Source of the DNA: Pseudomonas sp. 14P_8.1_Bac3
Lineage (GTDB): Bacteria; Pseudomonadota; Gammaproteobacteria; Pseudomonadales; Pseudomonadaceae
Assembly (NCBI RefSeq): GCF_025466085.1
Contig: NZ_JANLOD010000066.1
Coordinates: 124,001-188,000, forward strand
Direction: 5' to 3'
DNA: 64,000 nt
Shown here in pieces: positions 1 through 8,715 of this stretch. Position 1 is the stretch's first letter. Each line of letters begins with the position of its first letter. The translations under genes and the position numbers were made by a program. The notes under the pieces were generated by a model. It worked only from the letters and a program-made list of their open reading frames with translations. It had not been told where the DNA came from and did not search any database.

Positions 1-798
1 CCGCTGCGGGTCTCGCGGCAACTGGTGCGCCTGGACATCCCGCTGATGATCGGTGCCAGCCTGCTGGTGTTCGTGCTGGCATGGAATGAAGAACTGACCC
101 GTGTCGACGGCGTGCTGTTGCTGACGGCCCTGGCGCTTTATCTGGCGTTGCTCCTGCGCCAGTCGCGGCATTCCACCCGGCCGCATTCGAGCCCCCAGGA
201 AGGCCAGGAAGTGCCATGGCTCAGCAGCCTGCTGATGATTGTCGTCGGCCTCGCGATGCTGGTATATGCCGGGCACTTGTTACTGGGCGCGGCCGTTTCA
301 GTGGCCACCGACCTGGGCCTCTCGGAGCGCATCATCGGCCTGACCATCGTCGCCGTCAGCACCTCCCTGCCGGAACTCGCCACTTCGTTGATCGCCGCGT
401 TGCGCGGCCAGCGCGACATCGCCGTGGGCAACGTGATCGGCAGCAACCTGTTCAACCTGCTGGGCGTGCTCGGCGTGACCGCGTTGATTGCGCCGTCGCC
501 GTTGTCGGTCTCACCCAATGCACTGGATTTCGATTTGCCGGTGATGCTCGGCGTCGCGGCGTTGTGCCTGCCGGTGTTTTATTCCGGTTATCGGGTAACC
601 CGCGCCGAAGGTCTGCTGTTTCTCGGTTTGTACCTGGCTTACGGTCTGCACGTGGTGTCGTTCACCACCGGCATGCCGCTGGCCGGCAAGCTTGAGCACC
701 TGATGCTGTTTTTCGTCCTGCCGGCGCTGGTGGCGTTCCTGCTGTTCACGTCGCTACGCGCCTGGCGTCGCCAACATCACAAGAGGGAATTGCCATGA
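1..798 (+). CDS. CaCA-family sodium/calcium antiporter, 5' end missing
   Basis: The reading frame is open from the first base of the window, so the true start lies upstream and only about the last 265 residues are present. The remaining part has several hydrophobic membrane segments. It contains one of the two family repeats, seen as a stretch with STSLPELATS followed by AVGNVIGSNLFNLLG, which is the ion-binding alpha repeat of the YrbG/CaCA exchangers. A charged loop at about residues 50-70 separates the two membrane halves. The protein should sit in the inner membrane and exchange Na+ or H+ for Ca2+. Its stop overlaps the next start in an ATGA, so the two genes are probably cotranscribed. 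The family call is firm; the substrate is not shown by the sequence. Confidence 0.87.
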   Translation, partial: PLRVSRQLVRLDIPLMIGASLLVFVLAWNEELTRVDGVLLLTALALYLALLLRQSRHSTRPHSSPQEGQEVPWLSSLLMIVVGLAMLVYAGHLLLGAAVSVATDLGLSERIIGLTIVAVSTSLPELATSLIAALRGQRDIAVGNVIGSNLFNLLGVLGVTALIAPSPLSVSPNALDFDLPVMLGVAALCLPVFYSGYRVTRAEGLLFLGLYLAYGLHVVSFTTGMPLAGKLEHLMLFFVLPALVAFLLFTSLRAWRRQHHKRELP

Positions 799-1175
799 CC
801 GATGCTAAAAAACCGGGCGTTGAAGTACGCCGCCAAGTGATGGGCGACGCGTTCGTCGACCGCGCACTGGGCAATGCCACCGAGTTCACCCAGCCGCTGC
901 AGGATTTCGTCAACGAACACGCCTGGGGCAGCGTGTGGAATCGCGAAGGGCTGCCGCTGAAAACCCGCAGCCTGATTACCCTCGCCGCGCTGACCGCGCT
1001 GAAGTGCCCGCAGGAATTGAAGGGCCACGTGCGTGGCGCGTTGAACAACGGTTGCACGGCGGAAGAGATTCGCGAGGCGTTGCTGCATTGCGCGGTGTAT
1101 GCGGGCGTACCGGCGGCGATCGATGCGTTTCGGGCGGCGCAGGAAGTGATTGATAGCTATCAGAAGCCGGAGTAA
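795..1175 (+). CDS. Carboxymuconolactone decarboxylase family protein
   Basis: A 126-residue all-helical protein of the CMD family. The core from about residue 55 to 120 has the family pattern: PLKTRSLITLAAL, then a helix carrying HVRGALNNGCTAEEIREALLHCAVYAGVPAA. It lacks the CxxC pair of AhpD-type peroxidase relatives, so it is closer to the PcaC type, which decarboxylates gamma-carboxymuconolactone in protocatechuate degradation. No other pca genes lie nearby, so a role in aromatic catabolism is not supported by context. Its start overlaps the antiporter stop by four bases, with GAGGGAA shortly upstream as ribosome site. The exact reaction remains open. Confidence 0.85.
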   Translation: MTDAKKPGVEVRRQVMGDAFVDRALGNATEFTQPLQDFVNEHAWGSVWNREGLPLKTRSLITLAALTALKCPQELKGHVRGALNNGCTAEEIREALLHCAVYAGVPAAIDAFRAAQEVIDSYQKPE

Positions 1176-1207
1176 GTCGCCGGGGGGTGTGGTGACGGTT
1201 CGGCCGT

Positions 1208-1301
1208 CTTCGCGAGCAAGCCCGCTCTCACATTGGGTCAAGCCGTACACAAATGTTGTGTTCGCTGGAAATCAAATGTGGGAGCGGGCTTGCTCGCGAA
1301 G
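1208..1301. repeat. REP pair (inverted), GTGGGAGCGGGCTTGCTCGC type
   Basis: Two REP units face each other across a short linker: CGCGAGCAAGCCCGCTCTCAC and, reversed, GTGGGAGCGGGCTTGCTCGC. Such paired units (REPINs) are spread between genes in P. fluorescens-type genomes. This one lies between two convergent genes. Confidence 0.85.
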
Positions 1302-1331
1302 AGGCCCCGAAGAACACCGCAAATCCCGAAG

Positions 1332-2273
1332 CTAAATCCACCCACCCCACTGCAACAAAAAGATCCCGATATTGGTGGTCACCGCCGCCATCAACGTGGT
1401 GATCACAATGATCGCCGCCGCCAGTTCATGATTGCCGTTGGCCTGACGCGCCATGACAAAACTCGCTGCAGCCGTCGGGCTGCCGAAGTACAGGAACAGA
1501 ATCCCCAGTTCCGCCCCGCGAAAGCCCCAGAGCCACGCCCCCAGCGTGGCCACCACCGGCAGGCCGATCATCTTCACCAGGCTGGAACTCAGCGCCATCG
1601 AACCGCTTTTGCGCATCGCCGCCAGCGACAACGTGCCGCCAATGCAGATCAACGCCAGGGGCAACGTGGTTTGCGCCAGGTATTGCCCGGACGTCTCCAG
1701 CCAACCCGGCAGGCTGATCTTGAAATAGGCAAACGGCGCCGCCGCAAACACGCTGATGATCAGCGGGTTGTTCATCACGCTTTTGCAGATGCTCCACGGA
1801 TCGGACTTGATCACCGGGCTGTACACCGCCAACACGATGGTCGACAGGGTGTTGTAGAACAGGATCACCAGCGCCGCGAGAATCGCCCCGAGGGAAATCC
1901 CGTAATCGCCGTACATGCTCGCCGCCAGCGCGAGGCCGATCACACCGTTGTTGCCGCGGAAGGCGCCCTGGGTATAAATCCCGCGATCTTCACGCGGGCA
2001 CTTGAGGATCGCCCAGCCCCAGGCGATGGCGAAGCTGACCAGTGTGGCAATCGAGAAATAGATTAGCAGCGCCGGTTGCAGCGCGGCGTGCAGGTCGGCA
2101 TGCAGGATGCCCAGAAACAGCAACGCCGGCATGGTGACGTTGAACACCAGGGCCGACGCGGTGTGGATGAAATTGTCGTTGATCCAGTTGATGCGCTTGA
2201 GCAGCACACCGAGAAACAGCATGGCAAACACCGGCGCGGTGATGTTGAGGGTTTCGAGGAAGATTGCCAGCAT
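1332..2273 (-). CDS. AEC-family transporter (auxin efflux carrier/malate permease type)
   Basis: A 313-residue, strongly hydrophobic protein with about ten membrane segments arranged as two halves around a central loop near residues 100-125. This is the layout of the AEC (auxin efflux carrier) family, which includes bacterial malonate and malate permeases. The N-terminal half has NVTMPALLFLGIL with its conserved central proline, and the C-terminal half has the matching LPLALICIGGTLSL. It is an inner-membrane carrier, probably for an organic anion. It stands alone on the minus strand, with REP pairs on both sides, and is separated from the galactarate genes by about 170 bases. A link with aldarate export or import is only a guess. 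Confidence 0.82.
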   Translation of the reverse strand: MLAIFLETLNITAPVFAMLFLGVLLKRINWINDNFIHTASALVFNVTMPALLFLGILHADLHAALQPALLIYFSIATLVSFAIAWGWAILKCPREDRGIYTQGAFRGNNGVIGLALAASMYGDYGISLGAILAALVILFYNTLSTIVLAVYSPVIKSDPWSICKSVMNNPLIISVFAAAPFAYFKISLPGWLETSGQYLAQTTLPLALICIGGTLSLAAMRKSGSMALSSSLVKMIGLPVVATLGAWLWGFRGAELGILFLYFGSPTAAASFVMARQANGNHELAAAIIVITTLMAAVTTNIGIFLLQWGGWI

Positions 2274-2348
2274 GCCGGAGAGGACCTTGGGTGGGCGTCG
2301 TTAGGGGCGAATGATAAGCCACCCGGGACGTTGGCGTCTGGGAGATCG

Positions 2349-2428
2349 CCTTCGCGAGCAGGCTCGCTCCCACAGGGAATCTTTTTGTTGCACCTAAGAT
2401 CACTGTGGGAGCCAGCCTGCTGGCGATG
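2349..2428. repeat. REP pair between AEC gene and garD
   Basis: One good REP unit (TTCGCGAGCAGGCTCGCTCC) is followed by a diverged partner (GTGGGAGCCAGCCTGCTGGC) in inverted orientation. Confidence 0.75.
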
Positions 2429-2443
2429 AACGATAACGCGGTA

Positions 2444-3997
2444 TCAGGTGATCGGCGCCGGGTTGAACAGGGTGATGTCGTTATGCAGCTTGTGCTGCTC
2501 GGCCCACGTCTGCTTCTTCCCGCTGGCCACATCCAGGTAGTAGTGGAACAACTCCCAGCCAAGCTCTTCGATCGACGCCCGCCCGGTCGCGATCCGCCCG
2601 GCATCGATGTCGATCAGGTCCGGCCAGCGCTGCGCCAGTTCGGTCCGGGTCGACACCTTAACCACCGGCGCCATCGCCAGACCATACGGCGTACCGCGCC
2701 CGGTGGTGAACACATGCAGGTTCATCCCCGCCGCCAGCTGCAACGTGCCGCAGACAAAATCGCTGGCCGGGGTCGCGCAGAAAATCAGGCCTTTGCGCTT
2801 GAAGCGCTCGCCAGGGCCGAGCACCCCGTTGATAGCGCTGCTGCCGGATTTGACGATCGAGCCCAGTGACTTCTCGACGATGTTCGACAGCCCGCCCTTC
2901 TTGTTACCCGGCGTGGTGTTGGCGCTGCGATCCGCTTCGCCCTTGGCCAGGTAACGGTCGTACCAGTCCATTTCCCGCACCAGTTCCTGGGCGACTTCCT
3001 CGGTTTCGGCACGGGAGGTCAGCAGGTAGATCGCGTCGCGCACTTCGGTGACTTCGGAGAACATCACCGTCGCGCCGGCCCGCAGCAACAAGTCCGAGGC
3101 GTAACCTAGCGCCGGGTTGGCGGTGATGCCGGAAAACGCATCGCTGCCGCCGCATTGCATGCCGAGGATCAGCTCGGACGCCGGCACGGTTTCCCGACGG
3201 CGCTGATCGAGCTTTTTCAAACGGGTCTCGGCCAGCGCCATGATCTGCTCGATCATCTCGGTGAAACCATGACTCGAATCCTGCAAGCGATACAGCCACG
3301 GCTCGCTCAGATCCACCGAGCTGTCGTTGTCGTGCATGACCTGCCCGGCCTGCAATTTCTCGCAGCCGAGGCTGATCACCAGCGCTTCGCCGCCCAGGTT
3401 CGGGTTGCGTGCGAGGTTGCGCACGGTGCGGATCGGGATGTACGCGTCAGTCGCCGTGATCGCTACGCCGCAGCCGTAGCTGTGGGTCAGCGCGACCACG
3501 TCATCGACGTTCGGATACTTGGGCAGCAACTCGTCCTTGATGCGCTTGACCGCATGATCGAGCACCCCGGTGACGCACTGGACCGTGGTGGTGATCCCGA
3601 GAATGTTGCGCGTGCCGACGGTGCCGTCGGCATTGCGATAACCCTCGAACGTGAAGCCTTCCAGCGGTGCCTGCGCGGCCGGCACTTCGGTGGACAGCGG
3701 CAGGCTGTCCAGCGGTGGCGCGGTCGGCATGCGCAGTTGATCTTCCTTGACCCAGCTGCCGCGTGGAATCGGCTGCAACGCATAGCCGATGGTCTGGCCG
3801 TAGCGAATCACCTGGCCACCCTCGGGAATGTCTTCCAGGGTGACCTTGTGGCTCTGAGGCACGAAGTCCACCGTCACCAGGCCGTCCGGAAATTCGGTAC
3901 CGGCGGGTACTCCCTGGTCATTGACCACGATCACGACATTGTCCCGCTGGTGCAGGCGGATGTAGCGCGGCGAGTCGGAATGTTCAATCAACTGCAT
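2444..3997 (-). CDS. garD: Galactarate dehydratase
   Basis: A 517-residue protein of the UxaA/GarD dehydratase family, close to the usual GarD length. The N-terminal 100 residues form a small SAF-type domain (DNVVIVVNDQGVPAGTEF). The large catalytic part starts at about residue 115 with GYRNADGTVGTRN and contains THSYGCGVA, ISLGCEKLQ, GMQCGGSDAFSG and a C-terminal FTTGRGTPYG segment. These cysteine- and histidine-bearing motifs are the metal and substrate region of the family. It removes water from D-galactarate to give 5-dehydro-4-deoxy-D-glucarate. It lies 11 bases after the MFS transporter stop on the same strand, so it is the last gene of the aldarate operon. An altronate dehydratase role is less likely given KdgD and the semialdehyde dehydrogenase next to it. 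Confidence 0.92.
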   Translation of the reverse strand: MQLIEHSDSPRYIRLHQRDNVVIVVNDQGVPAGTEFPDGLVTVDFVPQSHKVTLEDIPEGGQVIRYGQTIGYALQPIPRGSWVKEDQLRMPTAPPLDSLPLSTEVPAAQAPLEGFTFEGYRNADGTVGTRNILGITTTVQCVTGVLDHAVKRIKDELLPKYPNVDDVVALTHSYGCGVAITATDAYIPIRTVRNLARNPNLGGEALVISLGCEKLQAGQVMHDNDSSVDLSEPWLYRLQDSSHGFTEMIEQIMALAETRLKKLDQRRRETVPASELILGMQCGGSDAFSGITANPALGYASDLLLRAGATVMFSEVTEVRDAIYLLTSRAETEEVAQELVREMDWYDRYLAKGEADRSANTTPGNKKGGLSNIVEKSLGSIVKSGSSAINGVLGPGERFKRKGLIFCATPASDFVCGTLQLAAGMNLHVFTTGRGTPYGLAMAPVVKVSTRTELAQRWPDLIDIDAGRIATGRASIEELGWELFHYYLDVASGKKQTWAEQHKLHNDITLFNPAPIT

Positions 3998-4008
3998 GAC
4001 GCCGCTCC

Positions 4009-5376
4009 TCAGGAATGCGCTTGAGACAATTTGTTCTGAATTTCAGGACCGCTGACTGGCGGCTCCTTGAGTACCACACGCTTGATCGGGCCGACGATCA
4101 CCAGGTAGCTGAACACCGCGACCAAGGCGTTGCAACCGACGAACACCAGCGCCCATTTGAACGAGCCGGTGGAGCTGATGATGTAGCCGATCACGATCGG
4201 CGTGGTGATCGACGCGATGTTGCCAAACATGTTGAACAGGCCGCCACTCAACCCGGCGATCTGTTTTGGCGAGGTGTCCGACACGACCGCCCAGCCCAGT
4301 GCGCCGACGCCTTTGCCGAAGAAAGCCAGGGCCATGAAGCCGACCACCATCCATTCGATGTCCACGTAGTTGCAGGCCACGATGCTGCTGGAGACCAGCA
4401 ACCCGGCGATGATCGGCGCCTTGCGGGCGAACGTCAGCGAGTGACCCTTGCGCAGCAGGTAATCGGAAATCACCCCGCCGAGCACGCCACCGATGAAGCC
4501 GCAGATGGCCGGCAACGAGGCAATGAAACCTGCCTTGAGGATAGTCATGCCGCGCTCCTGCACCAGGTATACCGGGAACCAGGTCAGGAAGAAGTAGGTG
4601 ATGCCGTTAATGCAGTATTGGCCAAGGTACACGCCAAGCATCATGCGGTTGGTCAGCAACTGGCGGATGTAGTCCCACTTCGGGCCGTCGACCTTTTTAC
4701 CCGCTGCTTTGTCCTGGTCCATGTCGACCATGCCGCCGTTGTCGGCGATGTGCTTGAACTCGGCGTCGTTGATCATCGGGTGCTGGCGCGGGCTGTGGAT
4801 AACTTTCAGCCAGATCAGCGAGAACACGATGCCGATCCCGCCCATCACCACAAACACGTGCTGCCAGCCGAAGGTGTAGACGATCCAGCCCATCAACGGC
4901 GCGAACAACACGGTGGCGAAGTATTGCGCCGAGTTGAAGATCGCCGACGCCGTGCCGCGCTCGGCAGTCGGGAACCAGGCCGCGACGATGCGCGCGTTGC
5001 CGGGGAAGGACGGCGCTTCGGCCAGGCCTACCAGGAAGCGCAGCATGAACAGGGCGACGATTGCCGTAGACATGCCGAACTCGCCGACATAACCCTGCAG
5101 CACAGTGAACAGCGACCAGGTGAAAATGCTCAGCGCGTAGACTTTTTTCGAGCCGAAACGGTCCAGCAGCCAGCCACCGGGAATTTGCCCGGCCACGTAG
5201 GCCCAACCGAATGCGGAAAAGATGTAGCCGAGGGTGACCGCGTCAATGCCGAGGTCTTTTTGCAGGCTGGAGCCCGCGATGGCGATGGTGGCCCGGTCGG
5301 CGTAGTTGATCGTGGTCACCAGGAAAAGCATGAGCAATATCAAATAGCGGACGTGGGTCGGCTTGGTCGCTTGCAT
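4009..5376 (-). CDS. MFS transporter for galactarate/glucarate
   Basis: The frame could begin upstream, but the start at 5376 (MQATKPTHVRYLI) is preferred: GGGAG lies eight to twelve bases before it, and the extra upstream residues are not membrane-like. The resulting 455 residues have twelve hydrophobic segments and the anion:cation symporter signature INYADRATIAIAG in segment 1 with GGWLLDRFGSKKVY after it, as in GudP/GarP/GarD-linked carriers. It should import galactarate or glucarate with protons across the inner membrane. It sits directly before garD and after the semialdehyde dehydrogenase. An A-rich AAAAATAA stretch (5396-5403, read on the minus strand) lies just before the ribosome site and fits a Crc/Hfq target. 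Confidence 0.9.
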   Translation of the reverse strand: MQATKPTHVRYLILLMLFLVTTINYADRATIAIAGSSLQKDLGIDAVTLGYIFSAFGWAYVAGQIPGGWLLDRFGSKKVYALSIFTWSLFTVLQGYVGEFGMSTAIVALFMLRFLVGLAEAPSFPGNARIVAAWFPTAERGTASAIFNSAQYFATVLFAPLMGWIVYTFGWQHVFVVMGGIGIVFSLIWLKVIHSPRQHPMINDAEFKHIADNGGMVDMDQDKAAGKKVDGPKWDYIRQLLTNRMMLGVYLGQYCINGITYFFLTWFPVYLVQERGMTILKAGFIASLPAICGFIGGVLGGVISDYLLRKGHSLTFARKAPIIAGLLVSSSIVACNYVDIEWMVVGFMALAFFGKGVGALGWAVVSDTSPKQIAGLSGGLFNMFGNIASITTPIVIGYIISSTGSFKWALVFVGCNALVAVFSYLVIVGPIKRVVLKEPPVSGPEIQNKLSQAHS

Positions 5377-5429
5377 GTAGAGGTACTCCCACTGATTATT
5401 TTTATGCGGGGTGAAACTGATTTTTACCT

Positions 5430-5529
5430 GTAGGAGCGAGCTTGCTCGCGATGGTCGCAAGGACGCGGCGGGCAACCTGATGCCCCGCGTCTTCGTTGAC
5501 CACCAGCGCGAGCAGGCTCGCTCCTACAG
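5430..5529. repeat. REP pair, GTAGGAGCGAGCTTGCTCGCGATGG type
   Basis: A second class of REP: GTAGGAGCGAGCTTGCTCGC, then a linker of about 55 bases, then the inverted partner GCGAGCAGGCTCGCTCCTAC. It separates the transporter gene from the dehydrogenase gene. Confidence 0.85.
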
Positions 5530-5567
5530 GCGATTGCGGTATCGAAGTCGATACCGCAGGTTTGCGA

Positions 5568-7013
5568 TTACGAACCGATGTAGCTGGTTTTCACGACCGT
5601 GTAGAACTCTTGCGCGTAGCGACCTTGCTCGCGGGAACCATACGATGAACCTTTACGCCCACCGAACGGAACGTGGTAGTCCACGCCGGCCGTCGGCAGG
5701 TTGACCATCACCATCCCGGCCTGGGAGTGGCGCTTGAAGTGGTTGGCGTACTTCAGCGATGTGGTGGCGATGCCCGCCGACAGACCGAACTCGGTGTCGT
5801 TGGCCATGGCCAGTGCCGCGTCGTAATCGGCGACGCGAACGACGTTGGCCACCGGGCCGAAGATCTCTTCGCGGCTGATCCGCATCGCGGCTTCGCTGTC
5901 GGCAAACAGCGTTGGCGCGAGGTAGTAGCCTTCGGTGTCGCAGGTCACCAGACCACCGCCGCTCACCAGGCGCGCACCTTCGGACTGGCCGATGTCGATG
6001 TACTTCATGTCTTGTTCAAGCTGTGCCTGCGAAACCACCGGACCAATGTCGGTACCGGTTTTCAGCGCGTGACCGACCTTGATCGACTTCATGCGCTCGG
6101 CCATGGCGTCGACGAACTGGTCGTGGATGCCGGCGGTGACGATGAAGCGGCTCGACGCGGTGCAACGCTGACCGGTGGAGTAGAACGCGCTCTGCACCGA
6201 CAGCTCGACCGCTTGTTTCAGGTCGGCGTCATCTAGAATGATCTGCGGGTTCTTGCCACCCATTTCCAGCTGGACCTTGGCCTGGCGCGACACGCAGCTG
6301 ACGGCGATCTGACGACCGACACCGACGGAGCCGGTGAAGCTGATGCCATCGACTTTCGGGCTCTGCACCAGCGCATCACCCACCACGCGGCCGCTGCCCA
6401 TCACCAGGTTGAACACACCGGCCGGAAAGCCTGCGCGGGAGATGATTTCAGCCAGGGCCCAGGCGCAACCCGGCACCAGGTCGGCCGGCTTCAGCACGAC
6501 GCAGTTACCGTAGGCCAGGGCCGGAGCGATTTTCCACGCCGGTATCGCGATCGGGAAGTTCCACGGGGTGATCAAGCCCACCACGCCCAACGCTTCACGG
6601 GTGACTTCGACGTTGACGCCCGGACGCACCGACGGCAGGTAGTCGCCGGACAGGCGCAGGGTTTCACCCGCGAAGAATTTGAAGATGTTGCCGGCGCGGG
6701 TCACTTCGCCGATGGCTTCCGGCAGGGTCTTGCCCTCTTCCCGGGCCAGCAAGGTGCCGAGTTCTTCGCGACGGGCGAGGATTTCAGTACCGACCTTGTC
6801 CAGCGAATCGTGACGAGCCTGAATGCCCGACGTCGACCAGGCCGGGAACGCAGCCCGAGCGGCGTCGATGGCAGCATGGACCTGGGTCAGATCGGCCTTG
6901 GCGTATTCACCGATGGTATCGGTCAGTTCGGACGGGTTGATGTTGGCGCAGTAATCGCTGCCGGCAACCCACTCGCCGTTGATGTAGTTATCAAAACGCT
7001 TTGCATTTGCCAC
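5568..7013 (-). CDS. Alpha-ketoglutarate semialdehyde (2,5-dioxovalerate) dehydrogenase
   Basis: A 481-residue NAD(P)+-dependent aldehyde dehydrogenase. Visible hallmarks are the cofactor region GLITPWNFPIAIPAWK, the FTGSVGVGRQIA loop, the general base in LEMGGKNPQII and the catalytic cysteine in FYSTGQRCTASSR. In an aldarate cluster this enzyme oxidises 2,5-dioxopentanoate to 2-oxoglutarate, feeding the citric acid cycle. The start is a GTG at 7013 with GAGGAG before it. It follows kdgD after a 61-base gap that holds a strong hairpin, so its expression may be partly separated from kdgD. General aldehyde dehydrogenase identity is certain; the substrate is inferred from the neighbours. Confidence 0.9.
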   Translation of the reverse strand: MANAKRFDNYINGEWVAGSDYCANINPSELTDTIGEYAKADLTQVHAAIDAARAAFPAWSTSGIQARHDSLDKVGTEILARREELGTLLAREEGKTLPEAIGEVTRAGNIFKFFAGETLRLSGDYLPSVRPGVNVEVTREALGVVGLITPWNFPIAIPAWKIAPALAYGNCVVLKPADLVPGCAWALAEIISRAGFPAGVFNLVMGSGRVVGDALVQSPKVDGISFTGSVGVGRQIAVSCVSRQAKVQLEMGGKNPQIILDDADLKQAVELSVQSAFYSTGQRCTASSRFIVTAGIHDQFVDAMAERMKSIKVGHALKTGTDIGPVVSQAQLEQDMKYIDIGQSEGARLVSGGGLVTCDTEGYYLAPTLFADSEAAMRISREEIFGPVANVVRVADYDAALAMANDTEFGLSAGIATTSLKYANHFKRHSQAGMVMVNLPTAGVDYHVPFGGRKGSSYGSREQGRYAQEFYTVVKTSYIGS

Positions 7014-7033
7014 GGAATATTCTCCTCACGCAA

Positions 7034-7059
7034 AAGGCCGCTGATCACTCAGCGGCCTT
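7034..7059 (-). terminator. Hairpin between kdgD and the dehydrogenase gene
   Basis: A perfect 11-base-pair stem, AAGGCCGCTGA and TCAGCGGCCTT around a four-base loop, sits 15 bases past the kdgD stop. On the minus strand it is followed by TTTTGCG, so it could be a partial terminator or an mRNA-stabilising hairpin inside the operon. Confidence 0.6.
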
Positions 7060-7074
7060 GTTAAATCGGGTGTG

Positions 7075-7986
7075 TTACTGCGCACCTTGCTTGTCGATCA
7101 GCGCGGCGAGCATTTCGTACTCTTCGCCAGTCAGATCGGTCAGCGGTGCACGCACAGGACCTGCGTCATAGCCGGCAATTTTTGCCCCGGCCTTGACGAT
7201 GCTCACCGCGTAACCGGCCTTGCGATTACGGATGTCCAGGTATGGCAGGAAGAAGTCGTCGATGATCTTGCCAACGGTGGCGTGATCTTCGCGGGCAATG
7301 GCGTGGTAGAAATCCATCGCGGTTTTCGGGATGAAGTTGAACACCGCCGAGGAGTAGACCGGCACGCCCAGCGCCTTGTAAGCCGCAGCGTAGACTTCAG
7401 CGGTTGGCAAACCGCCCAGGTAGCTGAAGCGATCGCCCAGGCGGCGACGGATCGACACCATCAACTCGATGTCGCCCAGGCCATCCTTGTAGCCGATCAG
7501 GTTCGGGCAACGTTCGGCCAGGCGTTCCAGCAACGGAGCGGTCAGGCGGCACACGTTACGGTTGTAGACCACCACGCCGATGTTCACCGATTTGCACACG
7601 GCTTCAACGTGGGCGGCAACGCCGTCCTGGCTGGCTTCGGTCAGGTAGTGCGGCAGCAGCAACAGGCCCTTGGCGCCGAGCCGCTCGGCTTCCTGTGCGT
7701 ATTCGATGGCCTGGCGGGTCGAACCGCCGACGCCGGCCAGAATCGGCACGCTGGTCGCGCAGGTGTCGACGGCAGTCTTGATGATTTCCGAATATTCGCT
7801 GGCCGCCAGAGAGAAGAACTCACCGGTGCCGCCCGCGGCGAACAACGCCGTGGCGCCGTATGGGGCCAGCCATTCGAGACGCTTGATGTAGCCCGCGCGA
7901 TGGAAGTCGCCCTGAGCATTGAAATCGGTAACCGGGAAAGACAGCAGACCGGAAGAGAGGATGGACTTCAGTTCTTGTGGATTCAT
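7075..7986 (-). CDS. kdgD: 5-dehydro-4-deoxyglucarate dehydratase
   Basis: With the start at 7986 (MNPQELKSIL) the protein is 303 residues, the usual KdgD length. It is a DapA-superfamily TIM barrel. The N-terminal part has LSFPVTDFNAQGDF, the phosphate-loop-like GGTGEFFSL and the conserved tyrosine of VVVYNRN. The Schiff-base lysine lies in LIGYKDGLGD at about residue 180. It converts 5-dehydro-4-deoxy-D-glucarate, the product of GarD, to 2,5-dioxopentanoate with loss of CO2 and water. It is the first gene of the minus-strand aldarate operon. A 24-base inverted repeat that may be its operator lies about 60 bases upstream. Confidence 0.93.
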   Translation of the reverse strand: MNPQELKSILSSGLLSFPVTDFNAQGDFHRAGYIKRLEWLAPYGATALFAAGGTGEFFSLAASEYSEIIKTAVDTCATSVPILAGVGGSTRQAIEYAQEAERLGAKGLLLLPHYLTEASQDGVAAHVEAVCKSVNIGVVVYNRNVCRLTAPLLERLAERCPNLIGYKDGLGDIELMVSIRRRLGDRFSYLGGLPTAEVYAAAYKALGVPVYSSAVFNFIPKTAMDFYHAIAREDHATVGKIIDDFFLPYLDIRNRKAGYAVSIVKAGAKIAGYDAGPVRAPLTDLTGEEYEMLAALIDKQGAQ

Positions 7987-8294
7987 TATTCGAACACCCT
8001 GGGTAGCAACATGTGTGTATGTGAGGAAATCTTTCAGCCTGCGCCGAAGTTGTAGGTCATCGTACAACTTAAAAAATAACCGTCAACTGCATTTCATCGT
8101 TAACCGGCAATTTTTTCCGGGGTGCTCATTCTGATTTTCGGTCAGTCACACGATGTTGGAACACCATCCAGCCATTGCAGAGCGTTTGGAAACGCCCGGA
8201 AAACATCGCCCCCCAGCACGCCTCGAGACCATGCAGTAGAGTTTGCCCAGCGCCGCGAATGGATCGCGGCGATCTTGCGCAAGGAGTGCCAACG
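7987..8294. other. Intergenic region with the kdgD promoter
   Basis: This 308-base gap between divergent genes is A+T-rich near 8065-8115 and carries the inverted repeat at 8047-8070. No further gene is seen. The segment 8120-8280 shows no feature I can name. Confidence 0.5.
8047..8070. promoter_or_regulatory. Candidate GntR-family operator upstream of kdgD
   Basis: Perfect eight-base half sites AAGTTGTA and TACAACTT are separated by eight bases. The minus-strand string GTTGTACGAT within it recurs at 9519-9528, just upstream of the adjacent GntR regulator. This fits one regulator acting on both promoters. Confidence 0.5.
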
Positions 8295-8672
8295 ATGTGT
8301 TTTCCGACCCCCACCCTCCCGCAGTTCCCCGCTCTCGACGCCGATGAGGTTGCAACCGTTACGCTGTCGAGCCTGACGGACTGCCTGATCGTGCGAATCC
8401 CGGACCCGCACGATATTCCGCCGAACTGGGAGGTCTATCCGATCTTCGGCGCGGATCCGGAAGACCCCGATTGGCGCGGCGAACAGGAGCCTGCCGGCCT
8501 CTGGGACGAGGCCATCGAGGACATGGTCGAGTTGAAAGGGATTGAATTGAGAATCGAAAAAGCCGACCTGGAAACGTACGTGGGTATGCAAGTCGAACTG
8601 CGTTACAAATTTGCGGATGAATCAAGCCTGGAACTGAGCTCGGAGCCTTTGCTGGTGCGAATCGAGCGCTAA
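8295..8672 (+). CDS. Hypothetical protein, 125 residues
   Basis: The start at 8295 (MCFPTPTLPQFP) is chosen because AAGGAG lies eight bases before it; the longer upstream frame has no ribosome site and odd composition. The protein is acidic, with DPHDIPPNWEVYPIFG and a repeated pattern of short beta-type segments. It has no signal peptide and no membrane segment, and no catalytic motif is visible. I do not recognise a function. It lies on the plus strand inside the aldarate cluster, between kdgD and the regulator, and is read opposite to both, so it is unlikely to be part of that pathway. A palindrome follows its stop. Confidence 0.7.
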   Translation: MCFPTPTLPQFPALDADEVATVTLSSLTDCLIVRIPDPHDIPPNWEVYPIFGADPEDPDWRGEQEPAGLWDEAIEDMVELKGIELRIEKADLETYVGMQVELRYKFADESSLELSSEPLLVRIER

Positions 8673-8679
8673 GCGATTG

Positions 8680-8705
8680 GATCGTTCCCACGCATGGGAA
8701 CGATC
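8680..8705. repeat. Palindromic element GATCGTTCCCA/TGGGAACGATC
   Basis: An 11-base perfect inverted repeat with a four-base centre (CGCA), directly after the small hypothetical gene and convergent with the regulator gene. The CGTTCCCACG-type palindrome is another common intergenic repeat of Pseudomonas. It may act as a bidirectional terminator, but no T-run follows. Confidence 0.6.
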
Positions 8706-8715
8706 ACGTTGGCGG

